DNA from: Pavlovales sp. CCMP2436
Taxonomy: Eukaryota > Haptophyta > Pavlovophyceae > Pavlovales
DNA length: 10,011 bases
Assembly (NCBI GenBank): GCA_026770615.1
Contig: MU631789.1
Coordinates: 25,330-35,340, forward strand
Direction of reading: 5' to 3'
Position numbers and translations under genes: made by a program. Shown here piece after piece: positions 1-6,650 of this stretch. Position 1 is the first letter of the stretch. Each line of letters opens with the position of its first letter. The notes under the pieces were generated by a model that ran no database searches, was not told where the DNA came from, and saw nothing but the letters and a program-made list of their open reading frames with translations.

Positions 1-1
1 G

Positions 2-255
2 TGCGGATATCTCGGTCCACTCGTCGTTGGGCACCTTGGCGAGACCGGCAGGGAGTACCGTGAAGACGATCATGCTCTCGCGCGAGATGTTGCGGAAGAG
101 CTGCATCTGGCGGTCTCCACGCGGCCGGTGCGCGAGCTGCTCACTCAGCGTCTCGTGCTCATGCTCCCTCGCGAGATGTTGCGGAAGAGCTGCATCTGGC
201 GGTCTCCACGCGGCCGGTGCGCGAGCTGCTCACTCAGCGTCTCGTGCTCAACCTG
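2..255 (-). pseudogene. 3' part of an unidentified protein-coding gene, disrupted by an 89-bp tandem duplication; runs off the left edge
   Basis: Read on the minus strand, 160 to 2 is an open frame of 53 codons with ordinary protein composition, including QMQLFRNISRESMIVFTVL and AKVPNDEWTEIS. The same start of this segment (EHETLSEQLAHRPRGDR) is encoded a second time just upstream, at 249-161. Because the duplicated unit is 89 bp, not a multiple of 3, translation through the upstream copy leaves frame and stops at about 145, while the downstream frame is closed by a TGA inside the upstream copy. A possible exon start (TTCAG acceptor) lies at about 255. I do not recognise the family. The gene may be truly broken, or the duplication may be an assembly artefact; I see no AG|GT pair that would let splicing remove exactly one copy. 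Confidence 0.4.
72..249. repeat. 89-bp tandem direct duplication (72-160 and 161-249)
   Basis: The two units begin ATGCTC and end GTCTCGTGCTC. By eye they differ only at about two positions near their start (TCGC versus CCTC), so the duplication is recent or assembly-derived. It lies inside the minus-strand coding segment and shifts its frame. Confidence 0.92.
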
Positions 256-718
256 CTGAAGGTCCAACGTGATGGCCGCCCGACCAATACAACATACATA
301 ACATCGAGTGCATGAGAAGTCCGCGCCGCACAACACAATATCGCACTGTCATGTGTTGACGCTGGGTTGCATCGCGATATCAAGTGACTAGATTTGAAAT
401 ATCCTGGGGGGGCGAACCCACGTCTGCGGCGGGCTTTAACCCCAGACCCCCACCCTCTTGGCGTTCATATTAGACAACGAGAAAAAATACAAGTATTTTC
501 CTGGCAGCGGAAAAGGCGCAGGCGCCCCCGATGCTGGATCGAAGCACTAGAATGTGCATACACACACACCCCCCCCATACCCCCCCCCTCCCCACCCCTG
601 CAGGGATTACACATGTCGACTGCCTGTCCACTGCAGCTCTTTTTGAGAAGGTTCCTGAAGCTCTGTCGGCGGGAAAGGCCGAGTAGTTGTCGCTTTGCGC
701 GCGGGTGGGCGAGCCTTG
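256..718. other. Intergenic stretch with a C-rich low-complexity tract
   Basis: I see no supported gene here. Positions 558-600 are a CA-repeat running into long C runs and ending CCCCTGCAG, a low-complexity pyrimidine tract. The rest is the presumed 5' flank and leader of the ferredoxin-like gene at 719; no clear TATA box is visible. The overlapping open frames on both strands have arginine- and cysteine-rich shadow composition and are not credible genes. Confidence 0.5.
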
Positions 719-1528
719 ATGAGGCGAGCCATGATGGCGCGGCGCGGGTGGCGGCTCGCGTGCGCACTTGCTTCGCTCGCGTGCGCCGTGCCCGCCCTGC
801 CCGCCAAGGTGCGTGTACGGCTTCGCGGGCGCGAGGTCCTCGCGCTCCCCGGCGAGACGCTCCGCTCGGCGCTGATCCGCGGAGGGCTCTCTCCCCACAA
901 TGGGCAGTCCAAGACGATCAACTGCCGCGGCCTCGGAACCTGCGGGACATGTGCCGTGTCAGTTTGCTCCTCGTCCACCGCCACGCTCGAGCCCGCCACG
1001 CAGACGGCGGTCGAGCGAGTTCGCCTGGGATTGCCACCGCACCGCCCGCCGGTCGCGCCGCGCCTGCGCCTTGCGTGCCAATGCCGCGTCGCGGCAGGCG
1101 AGGGCACTATCGTACTATTGAAACACTCAGGGTTCTGGGGCTCCGAGGAGCAGCTCTCGGACGAGCCCGCCGAGGCATTTGCTGCGCCGCTCGGCCGTTT
1201 GGAGTTCGCTCTCGACCGCGGTTTAAAACCCGCGCCCGATGAGTCCCCGGCGGATGGCTCGCAGGTGCTGAAGGCGAATCCGTGCGAAAGCTGTGGCGGC
1301 TCGCAGATGGCTCTCTGCCCCGCGTGCGACGGCGACGGCGGCTACGATGCTGTCTACAAACTGCCAGACCTCCCTTCGATGCCCGACGGCTCGCGCCCGA
1401 CCGGCAAGATGCGATGCGCGTGCAACTCGTGTGCCGGCCGCGGTACGGTGATCTGCCGCGAGTGCTTTAGCGGGGACCCGTACGATCTGGAGGCCATACG
1501 CGCGATCATGCGCACCAAACCAGACTGA
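719..1528 (+). CDS. [2Fe-2S] ferredoxin-domain protein with C-terminal DnaJ-type zinc domain, probably exported or plastid-targeted
   Basis: An uninterrupted 269-residue frame. Residues 1-30 have a basic start followed by a hydrophobic stretch (WRLACALASLACAV), resembling a signal peptide or the first part of a bipartite plastid leader. Residues 31-130 fit a ferredoxin fold: a beta strand (VRVRLRGREVLALPGETL), then the cluster motif with Cys69, Cys75 and Cys78 (C-x5-C-x2-C in INCRGLGTCGTC) and a later Cys120/Cys122 as candidate fourth ligand. Residues 189-249 carry four CxxC pairs (189/192, 200/203, 235/238, 246/249), several followed by G-x-G as in DnaJ/BSD2-type zinc domains. The family suggests electron transfer or assembly of photosynthetic complexes, in line with ferredoxin-like NDH-associated plant proteins; that role is inference. 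Starts at 695, 719 and 731 are in frame; 719 or 731 gives the best leader. No intron is needed. TGA ends the frame at 1528. Confidence 0.85.
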   Translation: MRRAMMARRGWRLACALASLACAVPALPAKVRVRLRGREVLALPGETLRSALIRGGLSPHNGQSKTINCRGLGTCGTCAVSVCSSSTATLEPATQTAVERVRLGLPPHRPPVAPRLRLACQCRVAAGEGTIVLLKHSGFWGSEEQLSDEPAEAFAAPLGRLEFALDRGLKPAPDESPADGSQVLKANPCESCGGSQMALCPACDGDGGYDAVYKLPDLPSMPDGSRPTGKMRCACNSCAGRGTVICRECFSGDPYDLEAIRAIMRTKPD

Positions 1529-1685
1529 GCGTAGGGTCTGAGCGTAACTTCATTGCCCGGTGCCGCCTCCATTCTTACCGATTCGGGCAGACGCCAAACT
1601 GCATACGCGCAGAATTTTCTGGGAGGGCGTCCATTGGCTACTTGCTACGATCATAGCCTCGATCGTAGTTATATATGAGACACTA

Positions 1686-1705
1686 GACAACATTCAGAAC
1701 AGTCA
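1686..1705 (+). repeat. Isolated copy of a dispersed 20-nt motif
   Basis: The sequence ACAACATTCAGAACAGTCAG (1686/1687-1705) is also present at 4392-4410 (one difference) and on the minus strand at 3463-3445. The flanks at 1686 do not align to the other two sites, so only this short core is shared. Confidence 0.6.
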
Positions 1706-1767
1706 GGGGCGGTTGGCGACTTTTTAAGGCGGCGGCATTAGGGATTCATTTTGGATATAATTAATGG

Positions 1768-1777
1768 TATATAAAAA
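1768..1777 (+). promoter_or_regulatory. TATA-like element upstream of the Sel1/MYND gene
   Basis: TATATAAAAA lies in a locally AT-rich stretch about 340 bp before the likely ATG at 2116. The distance is long for a TATA box unless the 5' UTR is long, so this is only a candidate. Confidence 0.25.
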
Positions 1778-1870
1778 TACTGCCGGACACGCCGATTTCC
1801 TTGCCACATTATTGTCGCCGCCGCCTTCGACTTCCATGTGTGCCGTTTTTCGTTTTTGGGCAGCAGGACC

Positions 1871-1912
1871 AAAGGAGGATAAAAGCGACATATTTCGCTT
1901 TTATCCTCCTTT
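1871..1912. repeat. Perfect 18-bp inverted repeat with 6-nt loop
   Basis: Arm 1871-1888 (AAAGGAGGATAAAAGCGA) is exactly complementary to 1895-1912, around the loop CATATT. The match stops abruptly at both outer ends. It sits between the TATA-like element and the Sel1/MYND start, so it would be in the 5' UTR or promoter of that gene if transcription starts near 1.8 kb. Confidence 0.9.
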
Positions 1913-2115
1913 CAGTTACATGTTTTCAAAACCGGCCCCATCTCTGCCCTCAGCTCGGCCGCCGCCCCCCCGCGCCTCGGCAGCCTCCACTCGCCACCCG
2001 GGGCTCGTCCCCTCACGCACTCGCCTCCTCCCGCTCGTCAATCGGTTCCTCTCTGCACACCTCGCCTCGCACAGCTCGGATCGATTGCTTCCGCGCTTCG
2101 TTGCTGCCAGGTGCG

Positions 2116-3351
2116 ATGGACGTGACCCAGCTCCGCCGAAAGGTCGACCAGGACGAGGCGGAAGCGCAGCATACCATCGAGTTCTACTGCAGCGTGGGAA
2201 AGACCGTGCCGCAGGACTATGCCAAGGCTGCTGGCCTCTTCCGCCTTGCTGCCGACCAGGGCCACTTGGGCGCGCAATGCAAACTCGGGAAAATGCTGCC
2301 CCCCGTTCTGATGTAACGAGGGCGGCATTGGCGTACCGCAGGACGATCGGGAGGCTGCTCGGCTTTTCCGCCGTGCGGCCAACAAGGGGCTCGCGGACGC
2401 ACAGTGTAGCTTCGCGAATTGCTATCAAGTCGGTAAGGGATGCCTCAGGACGACGACGAGGCTGCGCGCCTCTACCGCCGCGCGGCCGAGCAAGGCCACG
2501 CGTTGGCGCAATTCAGCTTAGGACAGTGCCAAAGCCAAGGGAAAGGCGTGGCACAGAACGACAGTGAGGCTGCTCGCCTCTACCACCTGGCAGCTGAGCA
2601 GGGCCTGGCCGATGCGCAGTTCAACGTTGGGGTATTCTGCGAACACGGCAGGGGCGGGTTGCCGCAGGACCTCGGCGAGGCTGCTCGCCTCTTCCGCCTC
2701 GCAGCCGGGCAGGGCTACGCTGATGCCCAGATCGGTGTCGGGGTATGTTGCGAATATGGCAGGGGCGTGCCGCGGGACGACGCCGAGGCTGCTCGCTATT
2801 ACCGCCTCGCAGCCGAGCAGGGCAACGTTAAGTCCCAACTCTACCTGGGCATGCTCCTCCTCGAGACGGCTGCCGGGGGAATGGCGCTACCTGCCGCGCC
2901 AGGAGAGGCCGCTCTTTTCCTCGCGCAGGCGGCGCAGTAAACGGGAGACGAGGCAATACGTCTTAGTTCGCTCGCTGCGCTCAGCGAGTACGCACACGAT
3001 CCCGACGTCGTCAAGGCGTACTGCGTCGGTTGCGGCAAGACGCGGAAGCTCAGGGCGTGCTCCAAATGCCACACCGCCAATTTTTGTGGCACCAAGTGCA
3101 TCCGGCGCATGTGGCCCGTGCACAAGCAGAGCTGCAAGACCTTCGCCGCGGTCCGGGAGGAGGGCACGGCGGCCGCGGACGGCGGCGCGGACGAGCCGGC
3201 GGCGCGGACGAGCCGGCGCCGCGCCGGCCGATGCCGATTAGCGCGCAAGCCTGCGGCTCACTCCAGACACAAACGACGGCGCCTGGTTTGCCGCAGAGCG
3301 TCGTGCACGTATACATTTGAGCTTGGTACTACTAGTTACATGGCATATTAG
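2116..3351 (+). pseudogene. Sel1-repeat protein with C-terminal MYND zinc finger, interrupted
   Basis: From ATG 2116 the frame encodes a short leader and a Sel1-like unit (DYAKAAGLFRLAADQGHLGAQ), then stops at 2314-2316. Sel1-type sequence continues in the next frame at about 2317-2436 (GVPQDDREAARLFRRAANKG), returns to the first frame from 2440 for roughly four more units (for example AARLYRRAAEQGHALAQFSL), and meets TAA at 2938-2940. The same frame continues past that stop into a complete MYND finger at about 3019-3141: CVGC, CSKC, FCGTKC and HKQSC supply all eight zinc ligands. Sel1 and MYND domains are protein-interaction modules often combined in haptophyte and stramenopile proteins. Two compensating frameshifts (near a C6 run at 2299-2304 and near 2437) plus one stop suggest a pseudogene or, less likely, sequencing errors. 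Positions 2440-2940 could still make a Sel1-only protein. The end at 3351 is simply the next stop in the MYND frame. Confidence 0.75.
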
Positions 3352-3552
3352 TAGGGAGTTTTCTTTTTAACGGACTGAACACTGAGGAGACTAGCACGTT
3401 AAGAGTACATATATATATTTATAATAAGGATTCAAGCTTGCGTCTGACTGTTCTGAATGTTGTGCTGGTTTGAGCGCTGCGTCGCCCATTGCCTGCTGCG
3501 TGCCTAAGTCAGCTGCGCTGGCTTGGGCGCCACCGCGCGTGCCTATGGATAT

Positions 3553-3888
3553 TCAGTAGTGTGCCTGGGCAAGGGCGTTTAGGGAGATGATCTGCTGGTT
3601 GCTGTTTGTCGTGTTCCCAAGCTGGGTAGCGATCGGGGCCAGCGCGCTCATGCGCGCGAGCAGCAGCTGCGCATGGCCGCGTGCCGCGATCGTACCGATT
3701 GTGTTGATGAGCTGCTTCTTGATGCGCGCCGCCGCCTCCATCGGGCTCACGCCCATCAGCGCGTACATCTTGCCGCCTCCCTGCGCCGCGATTTCTTTGA
3801 CGACATATATATTTTAAATGTTCCCGCCAAAGGCCCCGTTCCCGCCGTCCGTCACACCGCCCGCCCACTCCGTCACATAGGGCCCCAT
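3553..3888 (-). pseudogene. Unidentified small protein gene, left copy, with an in-frame stop
   Basis: On the minus strand an ATG at 3888 (context CAAAATGG) opens a Gly-rich segment, MGPYVTEWAGGVTDGGNGAF, that meets TAA at 3816-3814. The same frame then continues through VVKEIAAQGGGKMYALMGVS and IKKQLINTIGTIAARGHAQ to a TGA at 3555-3553. The stop lies in a 15-nt AT-only stretch (3819-3805) exactly five codons long, which looks like an in-frame insertion into otherwise GC-rich coding sequence. The part from 3735 leftward is duplicated at 4120-4350. I do not recognise the protein. A start at Met 3768 would give a 71-residue intact product as an alternative. Confidence 0.4.
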
Positions 3889-3956
3889 TTTGAAACCTAG
3901 GTTTGAAATTTAAGCATTTTTTAAGTGTGGTTCCGTAACAGCCCCCGACACTGGCC

Positions 3957-3957
3957 A

Positions 3958-4009
<52 letters not shown>
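3957..4009. repeat. (TA)n microsatellite
   Basis: About 50 bp of alternating TA with a single TG interruption near the middle, inside the spacer of the inverted duplication. It produces spurious Ile-Tyr repeats in both minus-strand translations. Confidence 0.95.
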
Positions 4010-4119
4010 GTTTCCCACTTCGACGTAGCGCCCAGGAGCCTGCGTCGGAGCGCTAAGATCAGCTTGACTTGAACTTGAAACACCGCCAGCCTGAATCCTC
4101 CTTCGAATATTAATATATA

Positions 4120-4350
4120 GCGGCCGCGCGCATCAAGAAGCAGCTCATCGATACAATCGGTACGATCGCGGCACGCGGCCATGCGCAGCTGCTGCTCGCG
4201 CGCTTGAGCGCGCTGGCCCATATCGCTGCCCAGCGGAGGAACACAACAAACAGCAACCAGCAGATCATCTCGCTAAACGCCCTTGCCCGGGCACACTACC
4301 GGAGATCCATCGGCACGCGCGGTGGCGCCCTAGCCAGCGCAGCCGACTAA
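4120..4350 (+). pseudogene. Unidentified protein, right copy, lacking its 5' part
   Basis: The frame from 4120 (AAARIKKQLIDTIGTIAARG) to TAA at 4348-4350 matches the left copy and runs 19 codons past the position where the left copy has TGA (CGG here), through SIGTRGGALASAAD. There is no ATG at its start; the sequence just before is ATATATAG, so it is either a truncated copy or a 3' exon whose upstream exon I cannot find. Conservation of frame between the copies suggests that the ancestor was coding. Confidence 0.35.
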
Positions 4351-4443
4351 GGCACGCAGCAGGCAATGGGCGACGCAGCGCTCAGACCAGCACAACATTC
4401 AGAACTGTCAGACGCCAGCTTGAATCCCTATTATAAATATATA

Positions 4444-4766
4444 GAACTATATCTGTCGGGCAAGTGAGTGAAGTGATTCACCGCAAGAACAGCTAGTCCT
4501 GGCTCCAGCCGGTACGCCTAGTGGGTCTAAGTCCGAATGAGTGGCGCAATTCCGCACTGGGGAGGGGTAAAATTGGTGGCCGGGACGAAGAAGTAGACAT
4601 TGGTCACCCCTGCGCGCTAAGTGTCGATAGCTGATGTCGAATAGAGCCCTCCTCGACGGTCGAAGCCCACCTCGTGTGACTCTCAGGTGCCACTAGGGTT
4701 GACAACATACTTCGTGTTAACTAACACTTCCGATTCTCAGCGTTCGGAAGCGAAGAAAAAGTCATG
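4444..4766. other. Intergenic sequence with no recognised gene
   Basis: Moderate GC, stops frequent in all frames, no tRNA-like fold found by eye. I see nothing supported here. Confidence 0.5.
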
Positions 4767-4905
4767 GTTACCGAAGTGGTGCCGCGGAGTTAATTGCAGA
4801 TTCGTGAATGAGGCACCTGCCGCAGAGTTAGTTGCAGATTCGTGAATGGGGCGGTGACCCATTCACGAATCTGCAACTAACTTCGCGACACCACCTCCGG
4901 TTTCT
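4767..4905. repeat. Nested direct and inverted repeat, possible non-autonomous element
   Basis: Two tandem copies of a ~33-nt unit (4780-4812 and 4818-4850; core TTGCAGATTCGTGAATG) are followed at once by an inverted copy. The perfect palindrome is 25 bp: 4826-4850 pairs with 4858-4882 around the loop GCGGTGA, extending with mismatches to about 4887. The first direct unit pairs with an even longer stretch of the right arm, through ACCGAAGTGGTG versus the complement of CACCACCTCCGGT (to about 4900). This could be a degenerate MITE-like element or a structured RNA. Confidence 0.8.
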
Positions 4906-4980
4906 GAGTTGCTCCGGAGGATTTTCATCGGACTTTTTCGACTTTCCCCCCGGACTGGCCACTAATTCGGATTTTGACCC

Positions 4981-5213
4981 CATAGTTTATTATTAGCCCT
5001 ATCATAAATATAAGCGCGGCAGTATAGGCAATAGTTAAACATTGTGATCAATAATAAAACATTCGCAGTCCCGGCAAATGGTCAATTTAGAAAGTTTAAT
5101 AACTAAATATATAGTTAATATGTAAAATAATACTAAGTAAGTTACTTTAACAATTTAAATAGTATATCAGTGATATAGATAGAATTAATTGCATTATAAG
5201 CGCCGAATCGAGT
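4981..5213. other. Very AT-rich block
   Basis: About 230 bp made almost entirely of A and T, with many short TAA/TTA words, in sharp contrast to the GC-rich gene that follows. No open frame or recognisable site. It contains the small palindrome TAACTA-AATATA-TAGTTA near 5100. Confidence 0.6.
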
Positions 5214-5320
5214 ATGTCGCGCCTACTTGCTCCTACACAGACACCCATGCGTCATATTAGGCACAGGTGGCGCGGCAAGCCTCCCGACGCCCCGCGGGCG
5301 CGACGGGTGCCTCGCCCCGC

Positions 5321-6330
5321 TCATTCGGCCTTGCCACCCTTGGCTGTTGCCCCCCGGCCGCTCCCCGGGACGGCAAACGAGTCGGCGGTGGCCTCAAACT
5401 GCGCGACGAGCTCGCGCACCCACACGCCGAACGGCGCCTCGACAAAAATGCCATCCTCGTCGAAAAACTTTGTCACCGAGGCCTCTGCGGCGAGAACGCC
5501 CTTCTCGCCGCCCGGCGTGTGCCGAAACTTGGGCGCGGACCACATGTGCAGCGATCCCGTTGGCAGGGGCGTTATTGCGAGCGAGTATTTGTCCGAGAAG
5601 CGCGGGAGGGACGAGGCGACGTTTAGGCCGGCGCCGCCCGCCTTTTGCGGCAGCAGCTGTAGAAAGGCCTCGAGTTCAATGTAGGAGAGCAAAAACTGGA
5701 GCACTCCCGACATGGCGAAGTACCACGCGCAGCAGGCGAGCAGCACCCACCAGTTGTGCGGGAATGGCTTAGGATACACGTGCGAGACGAGCGCGGCGCC
5801 GACGCCCGCGAATCCGACGACGAGCTTCACGTTGGAGAGCTGCACGTCCTCCTTTGTTGTTGAGAAAAAAAGTTTATTCAGTGAAGAGGAGGATTATTGC
5901 GTCGCTCTGTCCGGCCGGCTAGAGACCCCTCGTTGGAAATCGTGGCCGGGGGAAGGAGATAGCAGCCGCCCCCGTGAAAAGGGGCTGGTTTGGCGAGCTG
6001 CACACACAGCGCACGTCATTCTAATTTTATACCTCGTACTTGAGCTCGCCCTGCAGCACCTCGGCGACGTGGTCGTCGAGCATCCGCTTCATCGTCGCGG
6101 TGTCGCCAAGGATCGCGCACTTCAATTGCTCTGCGGGCGGCGCGGGCGGGCGGTGGGCGTGCGTGCGTGAGCGGTGCAGGGGGCGTGCTGCGCGCGCGTG
6201 CGGGGGCCGTGCCGTGGTGGCGCGTACCGCTGTCATCGTCCTCGTCCTCGTCCCAGTCGCTGTCCTCGTCTGTCACCTCCTTAGCCACCTCGGCCTCCTT
6301 CTTGGCAGGTGTGGGCTTCTTGCCGCCCAT
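5321..6330 (-). CDS. SPCS2: Signal peptidase complex subunit 2 (SPC25/SPCS2 family), three exons
   Basis: Non-catalytic ER-membrane subunit of the complex that removes signal peptides. Exons on the minus strand: 6330-6228, 6130-6033 and 5851-5321. Introns 6227-6131 (GTACGC...CGCAG, phase 1) and 6032-5852 (GTATAA...CAAAG, phase 0) restore one frame of 243 residues, close to the 226 of the human protein. Residues 1-34 are a Lys/Ala start and an acidic run (DEDSDWDEDEDDD). Residues 38-67 match the family N-terminus (MKRMLDDHVAEVLQ, then KYEEDVQLSNVKLVVG across the second junction). Two membrane segments follow at about 75-92 and 100-121 (WWVLLACCAWYFAMSGVL). The conserved cytosolic part includes LPRFSDKYSLAI and VTKFFDEDGIFVE. 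Exon 3 alone cannot be the gene because its family N-terminus lies in exon 2. Intron 2 is largely filled by an introner-like element. The start codon faces the S1/RRM gene, implying a shared promoter. Confidence 0.9.
5890..6024 (-). mobile_element. Introner-like element, copy A, in SPCS2 intron 2
   Basis: Read in the direction of the host gene, 6024-5890 aligns with 8427-8559 on the plus strand with about nine mismatches and one 2-nt indel over ~133 nt (hand alignment). Shared landmarks are TTAGAATGACGTGCGCTGTG, CCCCTTTTCACGGGGGCGGC, TCTCTAGCCGGCCGGAC and CAATAATCCT. Only 8 nt separate it from the 5' splice site, and about 38 nt containing a branch-point-like CTGAAT and a T-run separate it from the 3' splice site, so the element is nearly the whole intron. 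No open frame; it must be non-autonomous. Confidence 0.8.
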
Positions 6331-6650
6331 GACGTGGGCTGTTCTGTCTCCAGCACGCGCACGCCACGAGCAAAGAGAGCAACACGCCACGCACAGACCG
6401 CGCGACTTTTAAAACTTCGATGTGTACATACATGTTCATGATTGTTCTGAGGCGAGTAAGTGCCCCGGCGAGCACAGCACGAGCGAGCGACACCCCCGCA
6501 CATCCCCCCCCTCCTCCCCCCCCCCTTTCGTCCCTTGTTGCAACGGACCTCCCTCCCCGCCTCCCGTCGTGCCTGTTGCTAGTTTATATTTAAAAAAACG
6601 AGACGGGCAACGTTGTGGCCCATCGCAGCACCAACCACGTGGCCGGAGGA
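6331..6650. promoter_or_regulatory. Divergent promoter region between SPCS2 and the S1/RRM gene
   Basis: The two ATGs (6330 minus, 6651 plus) are 320 bp apart and face away from each other. TATATTTAAAA near 6584-6596 lies about 55-65 bp before the plus-strand ATG. TTTTAAAA near 6407-6414 lies about 80 bp before the minus-strand ATG. Between them is a C-rich pyrimidine tract (about 6497-6530). All are candidates by position only. Confidence 0.5.

Larger units (their letters stand above)
1529..2115. other. Intergenic region between the ferredoxin-like and Sel1/MYND genes
   Basis: It contains the presumed 3' UTR of the ferredoxin-like gene, a 20-nt motif (1686-1705) that recurs in the inverted repeat near 3.4 and 4.4 kb, a TATA-like sequence at 1768 and a long perfect hairpin at 1871-1912. 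The open frames crossing 1764-2567 read through low-complexity and shadow sequence and are not credible. Confidence 0.55.
3412..4443. repeat. Large inverted duplication: two 324-bp arms (3412-3735, 4120-4443) around a 384-bp spacer
   Basis: The reverse complement of 3412-3735 aligns without gaps to 4120-4443. My hand count gives about two dozen mismatches, so identity is slightly above 90%. Each arm holds the last 70-80 codons of the same unidentified protein, reading outward from the spacer, plus about 90 bp beyond the stop of the right copy. The homology ends in an AT-rich stretch outside and at GCGGC(C/G)GCGCGC inside. The spacer contains the upstream coding-like part of the left copy and a long TA microsatellite. 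Confidence 0.9.

Noticed and set aside
161..249. Could one copy of the 89-bp duplication be spliced out as a new intron?
   Set aside because: No AG|GT proto-splice site at matching places in the two copies on the minus strand.
394..1242. Open plus-strand frame overlapping the ferredoxin-like gene
   Set aside because: Arg/Pro/Ala-rich shadow of the GC-rich gene in another frame; no domain, and it crosses the C-rich low-complexity tract.
2937..2984. Possible 30- or 48-nt intron (GTAAAC...TTAG or ...CTCAG) removing the TAA between Sel1 and MYND
   Set aside because: It keeps frame, but it would be very short and would delete a Leu/Ala-patterned linker that reads as coding; the two other lesions also remain unexplained.
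3509..4018. Long minus-strand frame with an Ile-Tyr repeat start
   Set aside because: Its N-terminus is the translated (TA)n microsatellite and the rest is out of frame with the conserved coding sequence at 3553-3888.
5214..5772. Several plus-strand frames
   Set aside because: They are antisense to exon 3 of SPCS2, whose family motifs are clear on the minus strand.
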